A stretch of 64,000 nucleotides of DNA from Actinomycetota bacterium (GCA_020161845.1 JAIUNK010000007.1:62001-126000), one strand, 5' to 3'; positions 8,999 through 18,723 are shown, numbered from the stretch's first letter. Notes: generated by a model not told the origin, from the sequence alone. Translations and numbers: made by a program.

Positions 8999-10875
8999 CC
9001 CCACCGACCGGCACCCCACCCACCGGCACCCCAGCCACGAAGACGGGCACGGGCTCGCGGGTGGCGGGCACCCCGACGGTCCCGCTCGACGCCACGGCCA
9101 CTGCGGTCGGGCCCGCAGCCACCATCCGGCCGTTCGGGCGGCCCCGCGTCGTGACCGGCATCCTGCCCGCCGCGCTGGTCGGCGGCCTGGCCCTGACCTG
9201 CGGGGTGGCCCTGACCACGACGGCCGGGTGGCTGATCGTGGCCGCGTCGTACCGGCCGCAGATCCTCACGCTGCTCGCCGCCATCGTCCTGGTCCGGGCG
9301 TTCGGCATCGCGCGGCCCGCGTTGCGCTATGCCGAACGGATCCGCAGCCACGACGCGGCGCTGCGCTTCCTGGCGGACGAGCGCGCGACGACGTACTCCC
9401 GCCTGATTCCGCTCACGCCGGCCCGGCTCGGCCGACGCAGCCGCGGCGACGTCCTCGCGGGGGTGGTCGACGACCTCGACGACATCGCCTACGCGCAGGT
9501 ACGAGTCGTCGTACCGGTCGTGGCGCTGCTCTTCGCGGGCCTGCTGGCCGCGGTCGCGAACGCCCTGTTCTGCTATCCGGCCGCCGTCGTGACGCTGGTT
9601 CAGATCGGGATGACGCTGCTCGTGGGGTGGGTCGGCCTGCGCGCCGAGCGGTGGGCGCAGCGCGACCTCGTCGCGGCTCGGGCGCAGGTGTCCCGCGTCA
9701 CCGCGCTGGTGGCCGGAAATGCGCCGGAGCTGGCCGCGATCGGCGCCGGCGACCAGGCCCTGACCTGGCTCGACGACGGGCAGCGGCGGTTGGCGGCGGC
9801 GCTGGCTCGGCAGGGCCGCGCCCGAGCCCTGGGCGTGACTGCGATGCCCCTGCTCACCGCCGCCCACGCGTGCGCCATGGCCGCCGTCGTCGTGGCCAAC
9901 AGCGATCGGCTCACCGCGCCCGTCGCGGCCTTCCTGCTGCTCACCCCCATCGCGCTGGGCGAGGTGGTCGCGGCGATCCCGGACGCGATGGGGGCGCTGG
10001 CTCGCGCTCGCGGCGCCGGCTCTCGCCTCGACGTGCTGCTCGGCGCGATCCCGGCCGTTCGCGACCCGGCGCCGCCGGAGGCCGGGACGAACACCGGAGC
10101 GAGCGGCGCGAGCGAGGCCTGGCGCGACGTGGGCCAGACCCGGTCGCGGGCGGCGGAGAGCCGGCGCACCGAGGCCGACCGGACCTCGGAGCGGGGCGTG
10201 GAACTGGCCCTGCACGGCGTGACCGCCACCTGGGACGGCGAGCGCGCCGCCCTGGCCGGGTTCACCGACCGCATCGAGCCGGGCAGCCGCGTCGCCGTCG
10301 TCGGCGCGAACGGCAGCGGCAAGTCGACGCTGCTGGCCGTCCTGGCCCGGCACCTCGACCCGGCCACCGGCAGCTACCGCATCGGCGGCCAGGACGTCAC
10401 CCGCATGCCCCTGGCCGCCTCCCGCGCGCCCCTGGCCCTGGTCGACGACGAACCCCACGTGTTCGCGTCGACCTTGCGCGAGAACCTGCGGTTCGCGCGC
10501 CCCGAGAGCAGCGACGACGACCTCGTCCGGGCGCTGCGCCTGGTCGGACTCCGGGACTGGTGGGAGGCCCTGCCCGGCGGGCTGGACACCCCCCTAGGAG
10601 CCACCGGCCGGGGCGTCTCGGGCGGCGAACGCGCCCGGTTGGCACTGGCTCGGGCGGTCCTGTCCGAGCGCGCCGTGCTGCTCCTCGACGAACCCGTCGC
10701 GCACCTGGATCAGCCGACCGCGTCGGCGGTGCTGCGGGACCTGTGGGAGGCCACCACGGGGCGCACCGTGGTGCTGGTCGCGCACCGTCCCGAGGGGCTC
10801 GACGAGGTCGATCGGGTGATTCGGCTCGGCGACCCGCAGGACGGTCCCGGTACGCCGTGGGCCGGGCCGCGCTGA
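8995..10875 (+). CDS. cydC: Thiol reductant ABC exporter CydC
   Basis: 626 residues. ATG 8995 overlaps the cydD stop by four bases (ATGA), which decides the start. After a low-complexity Thr/Pro/Gly leader (MTPPTGTPPTGTPAT) come six membrane helices and an ATPase domain with Walker A GANGSGKST, signature VSGGERARL and Walker B AVLLLDEP. It is the partner of CydD in thiol export and bd oxidase assembly. The leader is longer than usual for the family and looks like a repeat expansion (accggcacccca copies). Confidence 0.95.
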   Translation: MTPPTGTPPTGTPATKTGTGSRVAGTPTVPLDATATAVGPAATIRPFGRPRVVTGILPAALVGGLALTCGVALTTTAGWLIVAASYRPQILTLLAAIVLVRAFGIARPALRYAERIRSHDAALRFLADERATTYSRLIPLTPARLGRRSRGDVLAGVVDDLDDIAYAQVRVVVPVVALLFAGLLAAVANALFCYPAAVVTLVQIGMTLLVGWVGLRAERWAQRDLVAARAQVSRVTALVAGNAPELAAIGAGDQALTWLDDGQRRLAAALARQGRARALGVTAMPLLTAAHACAMAAVVVANSDRLTAPVAAFLLLTPIALGEVVAAIPDAMGALARARGAGSRLDVLLGAIPAVRDPAPPEAGTNTGASGASEAWRDVGQTRSRAAESRRTEADRTSERGVELALHGVTATWDGERAALAGFTDRIEPGSRVAVVGANGSGKSTLLAVLARHLDPATGSYRIGGQDVTRMPLAASRAPLALVDDEPHVFASTLRENLRFARPESSDDDLVRALRLVGLRDWWEALPGGLDTPLGATGRGVSGGERARLALARAVLSERAVLLLDEPVAHLDQPTASAVLRDLWEATTGRTVVLVAHRPEGLDEVDRVIRLGDPQDGPGTPWAGPR

Positions 10876-10950
10876 TCCCCGCCGGATCCCGCCTGACCCC
10901 CGGCCCGATCCCCGCCTGATCCCCGGCCCGATCCCGGCCCGATCCCCGCG
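10866..10950. repeat. Short tandem repeats of gatccccgcc type after cydC
   Basis: The spacer after the cydC stop is built from imperfect copies of ggcccgatccccgcctgat, several containing the cydC end-like string. No gene or clear promoter is seen here apart from the short leader before the next ATG at 10989. Confidence 0.7.
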
Positions 10951-10988
10951 AAGGTGCGCACTGCGCGCGGCAGCGTCATGATCGGAGC

Positions 10989-11738
10989 ATGACCGCGTGG
11001 ACCGACGACCTGCCCCAGCTGGCGGAGCTGGCCGAGATCGCCCGGCGCGTCGACGACGACGAGAACGTGCATTCGGTGTTGCTCACCGGCTCGTACGCCC
11101 ACGGCATGGCCACCTCCGACTGCGACATCGACCTGCACGTGGTTCTGGACCGCGCCGACGACACGTGGCGCACCGGAAGCGCGGGGCGGGTGGACCTGCG
11201 CGTCGCCGACCGGCGGATGTTCCGGCGGATCCCCGCCCATCCCTCGAACTGGTGGGACCGCTACCGCATCGCCCGGGGCCGGATCCTGATGGACCGCACC
11301 GACGGCGACTTCGAACACGACCTGCGGTGTTGGGGCCAACTGACCGGGGACGAGCAGCTGGACGCCCTCGACTACTACCTCGACCCCTATGTGACCTACA
11401 GCCTGCGCTCGCTGCACGAGTTCCAGGCCGGCGAGACGCGGGTCGCGCATCTCGACGCGCTGGAGGCGCTGCCCTGGGCGTTGCGGCTGATCTTCGCGCT
11501 GCACGGGCGCGTGCGGCCGACCAATCGCTATCTCGAGTGGGAGCTGACCCATCACCCGCTGGACGGGCCGGAGTGGGCCGCGGACTGGCTGCTCGGCGCG
11601 TGCGACGACCTGCGCCGGACCGGCTCGCCGCAGGCGCAACGGGAGTTGTTCGCGCGGATCGAACCCTGCCTGCGCCGCCGTGGCTTCGGCGGCGCCCTGG
11701 ACGGCTATCCGAAGGCCATGAGCTACTTGCACGGCTGA
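10989..11738 (+). CDS. Nucleotidyltransferase domain protein
   Basis: 249 residues, ATG start. The segment LLTGSYAHGMATSDCDIDLHVVL (residues about 35-57) carries the GS...DxD motif of the polymerase-beta/minimal nucleotidyltransferase superfamily, and a later region is helical. Such proteins transfer nucleotides to small molecules (aminoglycoside type) or to proteins (MNT antitoxin type). No HEPN partner gene is adjacent, which argues against a MNT/HEPN module. The substrate is unknown. The stop lies inside a 12-bp tandem duplication. Confidence 0.8.
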   Translation: MTAWTDDLPQLAELAEIARRVDDDENVHSVLLTGSYAHGMATSDCDIDLHVVLDRADDTWRTGSAGRVDLRVADRRMFRRIPAHPSNWWDRYRIARGRILMDRTDGDFEHDLRCWGQLTGDEQLDALDYYLDPYVTYSLRSLHEFQAGETRVAHLDALEALPWALRLIFALHGRVRPTNRYLEWELTHHPLDGPEWAADWLLGACDDLRRTGSPQAQRELFARIEPCLRRRGFGGALDGYPKAMSYLHG

Positions 11739-11753
11739 GGTCACGGCTGAGGT
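11730..11753. repeat. 12-bp exact tandem duplication across a stop codon
   Basis: cacggctgaggt occurs at 11730-11741 and again at 11742-11753. The first copy carries the stop of the nucleotidyltransferase gene, so the second copy is a non-coding echo. Confidence 0.85.
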
Positions 11754-11839
11754 CGCGGTCCCGCGGGGAGGCGACCCGGCGGACGGGTTGGTCTGTGCCA
11801 GAGTGGGACCCGAAGCAGCCGCCACGGGAGGAGCGGGCG

Positions 11840-13207
11840 ATGGCCCACGAGGAGCAGGACGGTCGGCGCAGGGACGACGAGGAGGCGCCGCAGGTGCATC
11901 CGGGGTGGGATCAGCAGCCGCAGGCCAGCTACGACGCGGCCGTCTCCGGCGGCTGGGGTGGTCCCGGTGTCGCCGAGACCGGCCCGATCACCCTGACGGG
12001 CGAACCGGGGTATGCCCAGCCCGCCGACCCGGACTATGCCCAGCCCGCCGACCCCGGGTACGCGCAGGCCGCCGACCCCAGCGAGGACGGGTACCAGCCG
12101 CCGTACGACGCCGGTGCCAGCGGGGACGACGGCACCGGGACCGTCTACTCGGGCGGCCCCAGCCACGACCGGTCGCTGGCGCAGTCCTTCGACCGGCCTA
12201 CCGAGGCCGTCACGGACACCTCGATCTACCAGTCCAGCTACGTTGAGCAGGCGACCGTTTCGGAGCAGTCGCCCTACTCGGGACCCTATGACCAGTTGGC
12301 TCCAGAGGGTGGCGACGACCTCGCCGTGACCGAGCCGAGCGGCGCCGGCCAGCTGCGGGGTGCGCCGAGCCCCGGCCCGAACGGCTCCGCCGACGACGCC
12401 GACGGCTCGTTCGCCGTGGAGCCACCGTCGTACGGCCCGCAGCCCGGCCACCAGAGCGGCTACCAGAGCGACTACGGCACCGAATCCGACCCCCCCGGCG
12501 CCGACTCGGCCGGCCTCGACACCACGCAGTATGTCGCCGCGCCGGGCGAACCGCAGTCCTCCTTCGCCGCGCCGGGTCCGCAGCAGCAGTTCTCCGCCGG
12601 GGCCCCCGCGGCACCGTACGGCGCAGGCCCGCAGCAGCCGTCCTATGGTGCCGGCCAGCAGTCCTACGGCGGAGGCCAGCAGTCCTACGGCGCCGGCCAG
12701 CAGTACGGCGTGGCCGCGCACCAGGCGCCGTACGCGGGCCCTGGCCCCCAGCCGCCCACCGGCTACCCCGCCGCGCCCGGGCCCACCTCGTGGGCGCCCC
12801 CGAGCGGCGCTCCCGGTGGTCCGGGCGGCGGGCCCTGGTCGCCGCACCAGCCCCCGCACCAACCGCAGCAGCACCATCACCAGCCGCAACAGCACCAGCA
12901 GCAGACCCGGTCCCGGCCGAGTGCGTCCGGCCTGGCCGCGGTGTTCGACTTCTCGTTCGTGGCCAGCGCCACCCGGGCCCTGGCTCGGCCGCTGTTCTGG
13001 CTGGTCGTGGCCTGGGCCGTCATCGACCTCATCGCGGTCATCGTCACGATGGCGACGGTGCGCACGGGCCTCAACGCGGGCTACGTGCTGGTCGGATTCC
13101 TGCAGGTGCTGCTCGCCGGGGCGGTGAAGATCGCCGTGGCCCGGCTGCTCCTGGAGTTGTGCGTCAACGTCGCCGACCTCGCCCAGCGGCGCTCGTCGCA
13201 GCGGTGA
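11840..13207 (+). CDS. DUF4282 domain membrane protein with Gln/Tyr/Pro-rich N-terminus
   Basis: 455 residues from ATG 11840, with gggaggag 7 bases upstream. About 360 residues form a disordered region with repeated DPGYAQPAD-like, QQSYGAGQ-like and His/Gln-rich (PQQHHHQPQQHQQQ) segments. The C-terminus from FDFSFVASATRALARPLFW carries two hydrophobic helices and ends LLLELCVNVADLAQ, matching DUF4282. Membrane location is clear; function is not known for the family. The gene overlaps the next by four bases, so co-translation with a tyrosine phosphatase is likely; the many Tyr residues are worth noting. Confidence 0.85.
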   Translation: MAHEEQDGRRRDDEEAPQVHPGWDQQPQASYDAAVSGGWGGPGVAETGPITLTGEPGYAQPADPDYAQPADPGYAQAADPSEDGYQPPYDAGASGDDGTGTVYSGGPSHDRSLAQSFDRPTEAVTDTSIYQSSYVEQATVSEQSPYSGPYDQLAPEGGDDLAVTEPSGAGQLRGAPSPGPNGSADDADGSFAVEPPSYGPQPGHQSGYQSDYGTESDPPGADSAGLDTTQYVAAPGEPQSSFAAPGPQQQFSAGAPAAPYGAGPQQPSYGAGQQSYGGGQQSYGAGQQYGVAAHQAPYAGPGPQPPTGYPAAPGPTSWAPPSGAPGGPGGGPWSPHQPPHQPQQHHHQPQQHQQQTRSRPSASGLAAVFDFSFVASATRALARPLFWLVVAWAVIDLIAVIVTMATVRTGLNAGYVLVGFLQVLLAGAVKIAVARLLLELCVNVADLAQRRSSQR

Positions 13208-13725
13208 GCCCGCGCACGCCGTACCGCATCTGCGTCGTCTGCTCCGGCAACATCTGCCGCTCGCCCATCGGTGAGGTGGTGTTGACGGAGCAGCTGAAGC
13301 GGGCCGGACTCGCCGACCGGGTGGTGGTGGACTCCGCGGGCACCGGGGCGTGGCACGTCGGGGACCGCGCCGACCGGCGGGCGGTGGCGGCGCTGCGGGC
13401 GGCCGGGTACGACGGGAGCGCGCACCGCGCGCGGGAGTACGACGTGGCCTGGCTGGCCGACCACGATCTCGTGCTGGCGGCCGACCGGGGGCATCTGCGC
13501 ACGTTGACGCGCTGGGCCGCGCAGGAGGGCTACCAGGTGGGGCCCGACGGCGATGTGGACATTCGGCTGCTGCGGGAGTTCGATCCGGCCGCCGTGGCCG
13601 CGGGTGAGCTGGAGGTGGACGACCCCTACTACGGGTCGCAGCGCGATTTCGACAGGGTGCTGGCCGAGGTGGAATCCGCCGCGGCGGGCTTGGTCGACTG
13701 GCTGAGCGACCACCTGGATTCTTAG
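13204..13725 (+). CDS. Low-molecular-weight protein-tyrosine phosphatase
   Basis: 173 residues. GTG 13204 overlaps the preceding stop (GTGA), which fixes the start. The P-loop VVCSGNICRSP near residues 8-18 is the CX5R active site and DPYYG near 140 supplies the general-acid Asp. Length and order match the LMW-PTP family, which dephosphorylates protein tyrosine, often on exopolysaccharide kinases or envelope proteins. The overlapping upstream membrane protein is Tyr-rich and is a possible partner (inference only). Confidence 0.95.
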   Translation: MSPRTPYRICVVCSGNICRSPIGEVVLTEQLKRAGLADRVVVDSAGTGAWHVGDRADRRAVAALRAAGYDGSAHRAREYDVAWLADHDLVLAADRGHLRTLTRWAAQEGYQVGPDGDVDIRLLREFDPAAVAAGELEVDDPYYGSQRDFDRVLAEVESAAAGLVDWLSDHLDS

Positions 13726-13991
13726 CCTCCGTCGGACGTGGGTCTCTCTCGGCGGCGCCCCGACTGTCTCGCGACGCCTGGTCGCCGGTTCGCTGCCCCA
13801 GGGGGTGACGGCCTGCCACAATGGTGCCGCCCGTCAGGATCATGTCTGTCGGATCTCAGCCGAAGAGGCTGGTGTCAGACTCTGACCTGGACCACATGAT
13901 GAGCTGGCCGCGACATCGTCAGATCGGGTGAACTTACCCTGGTAGCTCACTCCAGCGGGTGCCCGTCCATGCTGAGTAGGGGAGGCAAGCC

Positions 13992-14177
13992 ATGACTCAA
14001 ATGCCAGCGTTTGGGCACCAGCGGTCGTCGTACCCTGCATTCGGCACCCCGTTCGCCGGTCAACGGCGGACTCCCACGTACTCCCAGGTCGTGGATCTAT
14101 CGCTCGATCGCTTGCGGAGCGGCAATGCCTCCTCGCGGTTTGTCGAGGACACCCCCCGCTTCACGGTGTCGCGCTGA
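13992..14177 (+). CDS. Small hypothetical protein
   Basis: 61 residues, ATG preceded by aggggagg about 6 bases upstream, which is the main support. The sequence (MTQMPAFGHQRSSYPAFG...) is rich in Ser, Arg and Pro, has no membrane segment and matches nothing I recognise. It sits in a lower-GC patch with decayed toxin-antitoxin genes downstream. The 266 bp upstream of it (13726-13991) hold no other gene that I can support. Confidence 0.45.
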   Translation: MTQMPAFGHQRSSYPAFGTPFAGQRRTPTYSQVVDLSLDRLRSGNASSRFVEDTPRFTVSR

Positions 14178-14206
14178 CTGTCGGCGGGCTCTTATAGCTT
14201 GATCGG

Positions 14207-14569
14207 GTGACGTCGCCGAGCCCACCTTGTGTCGACTGGCGTGCCGCCCAGCGCGAGGATCGAGAGATCATTCGAACGTTCCCATGCGCGCTGCCTTGGC
14301 CCAAGCGCGGCCTGCGCAAGCATCCGATTCACCCCCAGCACTGGGAATGGCAGGCGCAAGCACGCATTCGTGAGGCCAAGCCGCCTCGCCCGGCTACGGA
14401 GATCCTCTCACTTGGGTTTGCGGGGACCAGCCTGGTTGCGGTCGTCTGGACGTTGGTGGACGTGCGCCTCGTGAGCGAGCTGTTCCGCGGCGCCCCTCGC
14501 GTCGACCGCGACCGGTTCCGGCGGGACCTCGATGAAGCGGTCGACCAGAGGCTGGAGCCCCGTGGCTGA
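14207..14569 (+). pseudogene. Chimeric relic: GNAT-like piece fused to an antitoxin C-terminus
   Basis: Open frame of 120 codons from GTG 14207. The middle (ILSLGFAGTSLVAVVWTLVD) resembles a short stretch of a GNAT acetyltransferase, while the end (VDRDRFRRDLDEAVDQ) resembles the toxin-binding tail of VapB/Phd-type antitoxins. The stop overlaps the GTG of the broken vapC downstream, exactly where a cognate antitoxin should end. I read it as a deletion fusion of two unrelated genes, not a working antitoxin, because no DNA-binding N-terminus is present. Matches are from memory of the families. Confidence 0.45.
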
Positions 14570-14982
14570 GCGTCTGGCCGCCGGGTTGCTGGACACATCC
14601 GTGGTCATCGACCTCGACGTCATCGAGCCGGACGCGCTTCCGCTGACCGTCGCCGTCAGCGCGATCACCATGGCCGAGCTGGCGGCCGGCCCGGCGGCCG
14701 CCCAGGAAAGCACCGAACGGGCCCGTCGGCAGGATCGGCTGCAACGCGCCGAGGCGGCGTTCGAGGCGATCCCCTTCGGCGGCGACGCAGCCCGTGCCTG
14801 ACGCAGCCCGTGCCTACGGGGGAGTCCACGCGGCCGTGATGGCCACGGGGCCTCAGCCGCGCAGGAGATTTGCGGAGCTGCTGATCGCGGCAGTCGCGGT
14901 CGCCGAGGGGCTACCGTTGCTGACTCGAAACCCGCAAGACTTCGCAGGGCTGGAGGATCTGGTGGTCGTCGTCTCCGTGTGA
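14562..14982 (+). pseudogene. vapC: VapC-type PIN domain toxin, frameshifted by a 16-bp duplication
   Basis: The start GTG 14562 has ggag 5 bases upstream and overlaps the preceding stop. The first frame encodes LLDTSVVIDLDVI (first catalytic Asp of the PIN nuclease) and ISAITMAELAAGP (Glu), then ends at 14801. The rest (RRRFAELLIAAVAVAEGLPLLTRN..DFAGL), with the later acidic residues, continues in another frame to 14982. The break is caused by the exact tandem repeat gacgcagcccgtgcct at 14784-14799 and 14800-14815; removing one copy restores a single frame reading GGDAARAYGGVHAAV. PIN toxins cleave tRNA or rRNA, so loss of function is expected unless the repeat contracts. Confidence 0.85.
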
Positions 14983-15071
14983 CGTCCTGCGATTCCCTGG
15001 CGCCCGGTTGGTCAGCTGGGATCTGACCCGAGCCACACCCCACGCACCTGTTGGCCATTGGAAGGAAGCCC

Positions 15072-15563
15072 ATGAGCATCGTCGATCGGCTGCTGAGCAA
15101 CAACGAGGTCTACGCGCAGGGCTTCTCGGGTCCGCTGCCCCTGCCGCCGTCGGGGCACCTCGCCGTCGTCGCGTGCATGGATGCCCGCCTGGACGTCTCC
15201 CGGGTGCTCGGGATCGCCGAAGGCGAGGCGCACGTGATTCGGAACGCGGGCGGCGTCGTCACCGACGACGTACTTCGCTCGCTGGCCATCAGCCAGCACC
15301 TGCTTGGCACTCGCGAAATCGTCCTGATCCACCACACGGACTGCGGGATGCTCACGTTCACCGACCAGGGCTTCCGCGACGACCTGGAGCAGCAGGCGGG
15401 CACCCGGCCGAGCTGGGCGTCGGCCGCCTTCACCGATCTGGACGCCGACGTGCGGTCCTCGATCGCCCGCATCATCGCCGATGTCCATGTCCCGCATAAG
15501 GACTCGATTCGCGGTTTAATCTTCGACGTCGCCACCGGTCGGCTGCGCGAGGTCTCTGCCTGA
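15072..15563 (+). CDS. Beta-class carbonic anhydrase
   Basis: 163 residues from ATG 15072, with ggaagg 6 bases upstream; an in-frame codon 21 bases earlier is less likely. Zinc ligands are visible as CMDAR (Cys and the Asp/Arg dyad, about residue 35) and HHTDCG (His and Cys, about 88-93). It interconverts CO2 and bicarbonate in the cytoplasm. The short length and the VIRNAGGVVTDDVLRSL segment match the small actinobacterial beta-CA subgroup. It stands alone upstream of purB; bicarbonate supply for purine synthesis is a possible but unproven link. Confidence 0.93.
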   Translation: MSIVDRLLSNNEVYAQGFSGPLPLPPSGHLAVVACMDARLDVSRVLGIAEGEAHVIRNAGGVVTDDVLRSLAISQHLLGTREIVLIHHTDCGMLTFTDQGFRDDLEQQAGTRPSWASAAFTDLDADVRSSIARIIADVHVPHKDSIRGLIFDVATGRLREVSA

Positions 15564-15640
15564 CCCAGGGCCGCGGCCGAGGTCCGCAGCGCACGACGTA
15601 CCGGCGCGTCTCGCCGTACCGGCGGTGGAAGGATGAACCC

Positions 15641-17095
15641 ATGGGTACCCTCGCCGACGCCACCCCCCCGATCGCCCTAGGCGCGCTGGACGGCCGCTAC
15701 CGCGCCGTCGTCGCGCCCCTCGTGGATCACCTCTCCGAGGCGGCGCTGAACCGGGAACGGGTCGCGGTCGAGATCGAGTGGCTGATCCACCTCACCGACG
15801 CGGGCGTGGTGCCCGGTGTGCGGGCCCTGACGGCCGACGAGCAGGCCCAGCTGCGCGACGTCGTCACCCACTTCGGCCCCGCCGACGTCGCGGAGCTGGC
15901 GGCCATCGAACGCGAGACGGTCCACGACGTGAAGGCGGTCGAATACTTCCTCAAGGACCGCCTCACCCGCATCGCCCCCGACGAGTCGGACAGCGGGCTC
16001 GCCGAGCTCATCCACTTCTGCTGCACCAGCGAGGACATCAACAACCTGGCCTACGCGCTGATGATCCGCGGCGCCATCACCGCCGTATGGCTGCCGAAGG
16101 CGACCGCCGTCGCCGACCAGATCGCGCAGCTCGCGCACGCCCTCGCCGACGTACCCCTCCTCGCCCATACCCACGGCCAGCCCGCGACCCCCACCACGAT
16201 GGGCAAGGAGCTGGCGGTCCTCGCCCACCGGCTGCGCCGCCAGCTGGCCAGGATCGGCCGCCAGGAATACCTGGGCAAGCTCAACGGCGCGACCGGCACC
16301 TACGGCGCGCACCTGGCCGCCGTCCCCGACGCCGACTGGCCGGCCATCTCCCGCGCGTTCGTCGCCGACCGGCTCGGGCTGACCTGGAACCCGCTCACCA
16401 CCCAGATCGAGAGCCACGACTGGCAGGCCGAGCTGTACGCCGACGTCGCGCGCTTCAACCGGATCCTGCACAACCTGGCCACCGACGTGTGGACCTATAT
16501 CTCGATGGGCTACTTCGCCCAGGTCCGCGGCCAGGGCACCGTCGGGTCCTCCACGATGCCGCACAAGGTCAACCCCATCCGCTTCGAAAACGCCGAGGCC
16601 AACCTAGAGGTCAGCAACGCCCTCCTCGACGTGCTCGCCGCCACCCTCGTCACGTCCCGCCTGCAGCGCGACCTGACCGACTCCTCGATGCAGCGCAACG
16701 TCGGCACCGCCCTGGGCCACAGCCTGCTGGCCCTCGACAACATCGCGCGCGGGCTGGCCGGGCTCGACGCGGTCCCCGCGGCGATGGCGCGCGACCTCGA
16801 CGCCAACTGGGAGGTCCTCGGCGAACCCATCCAGTCGGCGATGCGCGCGCTCGGGGCGCGGGGGGTCGCCGGGATGGAAAACCCCTACGAGCGCCTCAAG
16901 GAGCTCACCCGCGGCCGCCGGATCGGCCAGGCCGAGCTGGTCGAGTTCGTGCGCGGGCTCGGGCTGCCCGCGGCCGTCGAGGAGCGGCTGGCGGGGATGA
17001 CCCCGCAGTCGTACGTCGGGCTGGCCCCCCACCTCGTGCGCGACTACCTGCGCGCGGAGGTGGGGGGCCAAGACCCTGCCGATCAGACCTTGTAG
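15641..17095 (+). CDS. purB: Adenylosuccinate lyase
   Basis: 484 residues, ATG with aagga 8 bases upstream. It performs two eliminations of fumarate in purine synthesis (SAICAR to AICAR and adenylosuccinate to AMP). The signature loop [16 protein letters not shown] (near residue 305) is intact, as are [15 protein letters not shown] with the catalytic His and TSEDINNL with the substrate-binding residues. The longer form with the E. coli-like ending is present. The last 13 bp overlap the end of the convergent chemotaxis gene, so no terminator fits between them. Confidence 0.97.
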   Translation: MGTLADATPPIALGALDGRYRAVVAPLVDHLSEAALNRERVAVEIEWLIHLTDAGVVPGVRALTADEQAQLRDVVTHFGPADVAELAAIERETVHDVKAVEYFLKDRLTRIAPDESDSGLAELIHFCCTSEDINNLAYALMIRGAITAVWLPKATAVADQIAQLAHALADVPLLAHTHGQPATPTTMGKELAVLAHRLRRQLARIGRQEYLGKLNGATGTYGAHLAAVPDADWPAISRAFVADRLGLTWNPLTTQIESHDWQAELYADVARFNRILHNLATDVWTYISMGYFAQVRGQGTVGSSTMPHKVNPIRFENAEANLEVSNALLDVLAATLVTSRLQRDLTDSSMQRNVGTALGHSLLALDNIARGLAGLDAVPAAMARDLDANWEVLGEPIQSAMRALGARGVAGMENPYERLKELTRGRRIGQAELVEFVRGLGLPAAVEERLAGMTPQSYVGLAPHLVRDYLRAEVGGQDPADQTL

Positions 17096-18723
17096 GAACC
17101 CGCCAGGTCCTTCAGCGTGGCGGCCTGAGCGCTGAGTTCGTGAGCCGCAGCGGCCGTGCTGGCCGCGGCCCCGGTGGACTCCCGCGCCTGCGCCGCGGCC
17201 TGGGTCACCGTCGTGGTGATGGCCTGCGAGCCCTCGATGATGTTGCGCACATTGCGGCTCATCTCGTTGGTGGTCGCGGTCTGCTCCTCGACCGCCGAGG
17301 CGATGGTGGCCTGGGTGTCGTTGATCTGCGCGATGATGCTGGAGATCTCGCTGATCGCGGCCACCGCGGCCTCGGTGTCGATCTGGATCTGCTCGACCCG
17401 GTGACTGATGTCCTCGGTCGCCTTGGCGGTCTCCTGGGCCAGATCCTTGACCTCGTTGGCCACCACCGCGAAGCCCTTGCCGGCCTCCCCGGCCCGAGCC
17501 GCTTCGATCGTGGCGTTGAGCGCCAACAGGTTGGTCTGTTCCGCAATCGAAGTGATGCTCTTGATGACATCGCCGATCTGCGCGCTGGACTCGCCGAGCT
17601 TGGCCACCGTCTGGTTGGTCCGCTCGGCGACCTGCACGGCGCCCGCAGCAACGCTCGCGGCGTCGTTGGCGTTCTTGGCGATCTCCCGGATGCTCGACGT
17701 CATCTCCTCGGTGCCCGCGGAGACGGTCTGCACGTCGTGGACGACCTCTTCGGAGCGACCGATCACGCCGTCCAGGGTGCTCGCGGTGGAGTCCGAGGTG
17801 CGGTTGACGTCCTCGGAGACCCGGGACAGGTCTTCGGAGGCGCCGCTGAGGTTGCCCGCCGAGTCGCTGATTCCCGCGATCAGGATGCGCACCCGGTCGA
17901 CGGCCACGCGCAGCGAGCTTCCCATCGCGCCCAGCTCGTCGCCGTCGGCGACCTTCGGGCCCCGGGTCAAGTCACCGGCGGCCACGGCATCCAGCGAGCC
18001 GCGCATCTCGGTGAGGTCGTGGTGGAAGGCCCGCACCGTCAGCGCGGTCACCACGGAAGCGGCGATGCTGGTCAGGATCAGGATGACGATCTGGGCCAAC
18101 CGGGCCCGGTCGGCGTCGGCGCGGGCTTCGGTGCCGATGCCGGCGACGCGAGTGTTGATGGCGCCGTTCAACGCGGCGGAGTCGGCGACCGTCTTCTGAT
18201 AGGTCGCGGCGGCCTGCTTGAGCAGGATGGTGTCACCCGCGCTGAGCGCCTGCGCACCGCCGCTCGAATAGGCCTGCACCGCGGCGGCGTCCTGCTCCTG
18301 GAAGGTCTTCCAGGAATCCGAGAGGCTGGTGAACTTGGCCTTCTCGGCGTCGGTGAGCACGGCGACCGGCATCTTCTTCAGGTTCGCCTGCAACCCCTCG
18401 ACGGCCTTGAGATAAGCGGCGCGCTCCGGAGCGTTCGGCGCCAGCGCCTTGTCCACGCCATCGCGATGGATCGCCCACGCGTAGCCCTCCTGCGCACCGA
18501 TCACCTCGGCGCCGCCACGCTGCAGACCCGAGGAGACGATCGCACCCTGGCGGATCGTGTTGATGGAGTCCAGCCGGTCGTTGTATTGATCCTGGGATCG
18601 CACCGACAGAAATCCGATGAGCAAGGCTCCCACAGCGCCGATGGCGGCGACGACGACGACCTTCTGCACGATGCTGAGCCTCTTGCGGCCCTGGGCGCGG
18701 CCAACTGCATTGCGTTTCTTCAC
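17083..18723 (-). CDS. Methyl-accepting chemotaxis protein
   Basis: 546 residues from GTG 18723, chosen because ggaagga lies 9 bases upstream; more upstream codons in frame have no ribosome site. Helix 1 is [19 protein letters not shown] (about residues 20-38), then a periplasmic-type four-helix sensor, helix 2 [19 protein letters not shown], a HAMP domain, and the cytoplasmic coiled-coil with the invariant hairpin [19 protein letters not shown]. It relays ligand signals to CheW/CheA. There is no CheR/CheB docking pentapeptide at the end (GSYKV). No che or flagellar genes lie nearby, but presence implies a taxis or Che-like pathway. Confidence 0.95.
   Translation of the reverse strand: MKKRNAVGRAQGRKRLSIVQKVVVVAAIGAVGALLIGFLSVRSQDQYNDRLDSINTIRQGAIVSSGLQRGGAEVIGAQEGYAWAIHRDGVDKALAPNAPERAAYLKAVEGLQANLKKMPVAVLTDAEKAKFTSLSDSWKTFQEQDAAAVQAYSSGGAQALSAGDTILLKQAAATYQKTVADSAALNGAINTRVAGIGTEARADADRARLAQIVILILTSIAASVVTALTVRAFHHDLTEMRGSLDAVAAGDLTRGPKVADGDELGAMGSSLRVAVDRVRILIAGISDSAGNLSGASEDLSRVSEDVNRTSDSTASTLDGVIGRSEEVVHDVQTVSAGTEEMTSSIREIAKNANDAASVAAGAVQVAERTNQTVAKLGESSAQIGDVIKSITSIAEQTNLLALNATIEAARAGEAGKGFAVVANEVKDLAQETAKATEDISHRVEQIQIDTEAAVAAISEISSIIAQINDTQATIASAVEEQTATTNEMSRNVRNIIEGSQAITTTVTQAAAQARESTGAAASTAAAAHELSAQAATLKDLAGSYKV

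Noticed and set aside
10989-11738. MNT antitoxin of a HEPN/MNT pair
   Set aside because: No HEPN-domain gene is adjacent, and the protein is longer (249 residues) than a minimal MNT.
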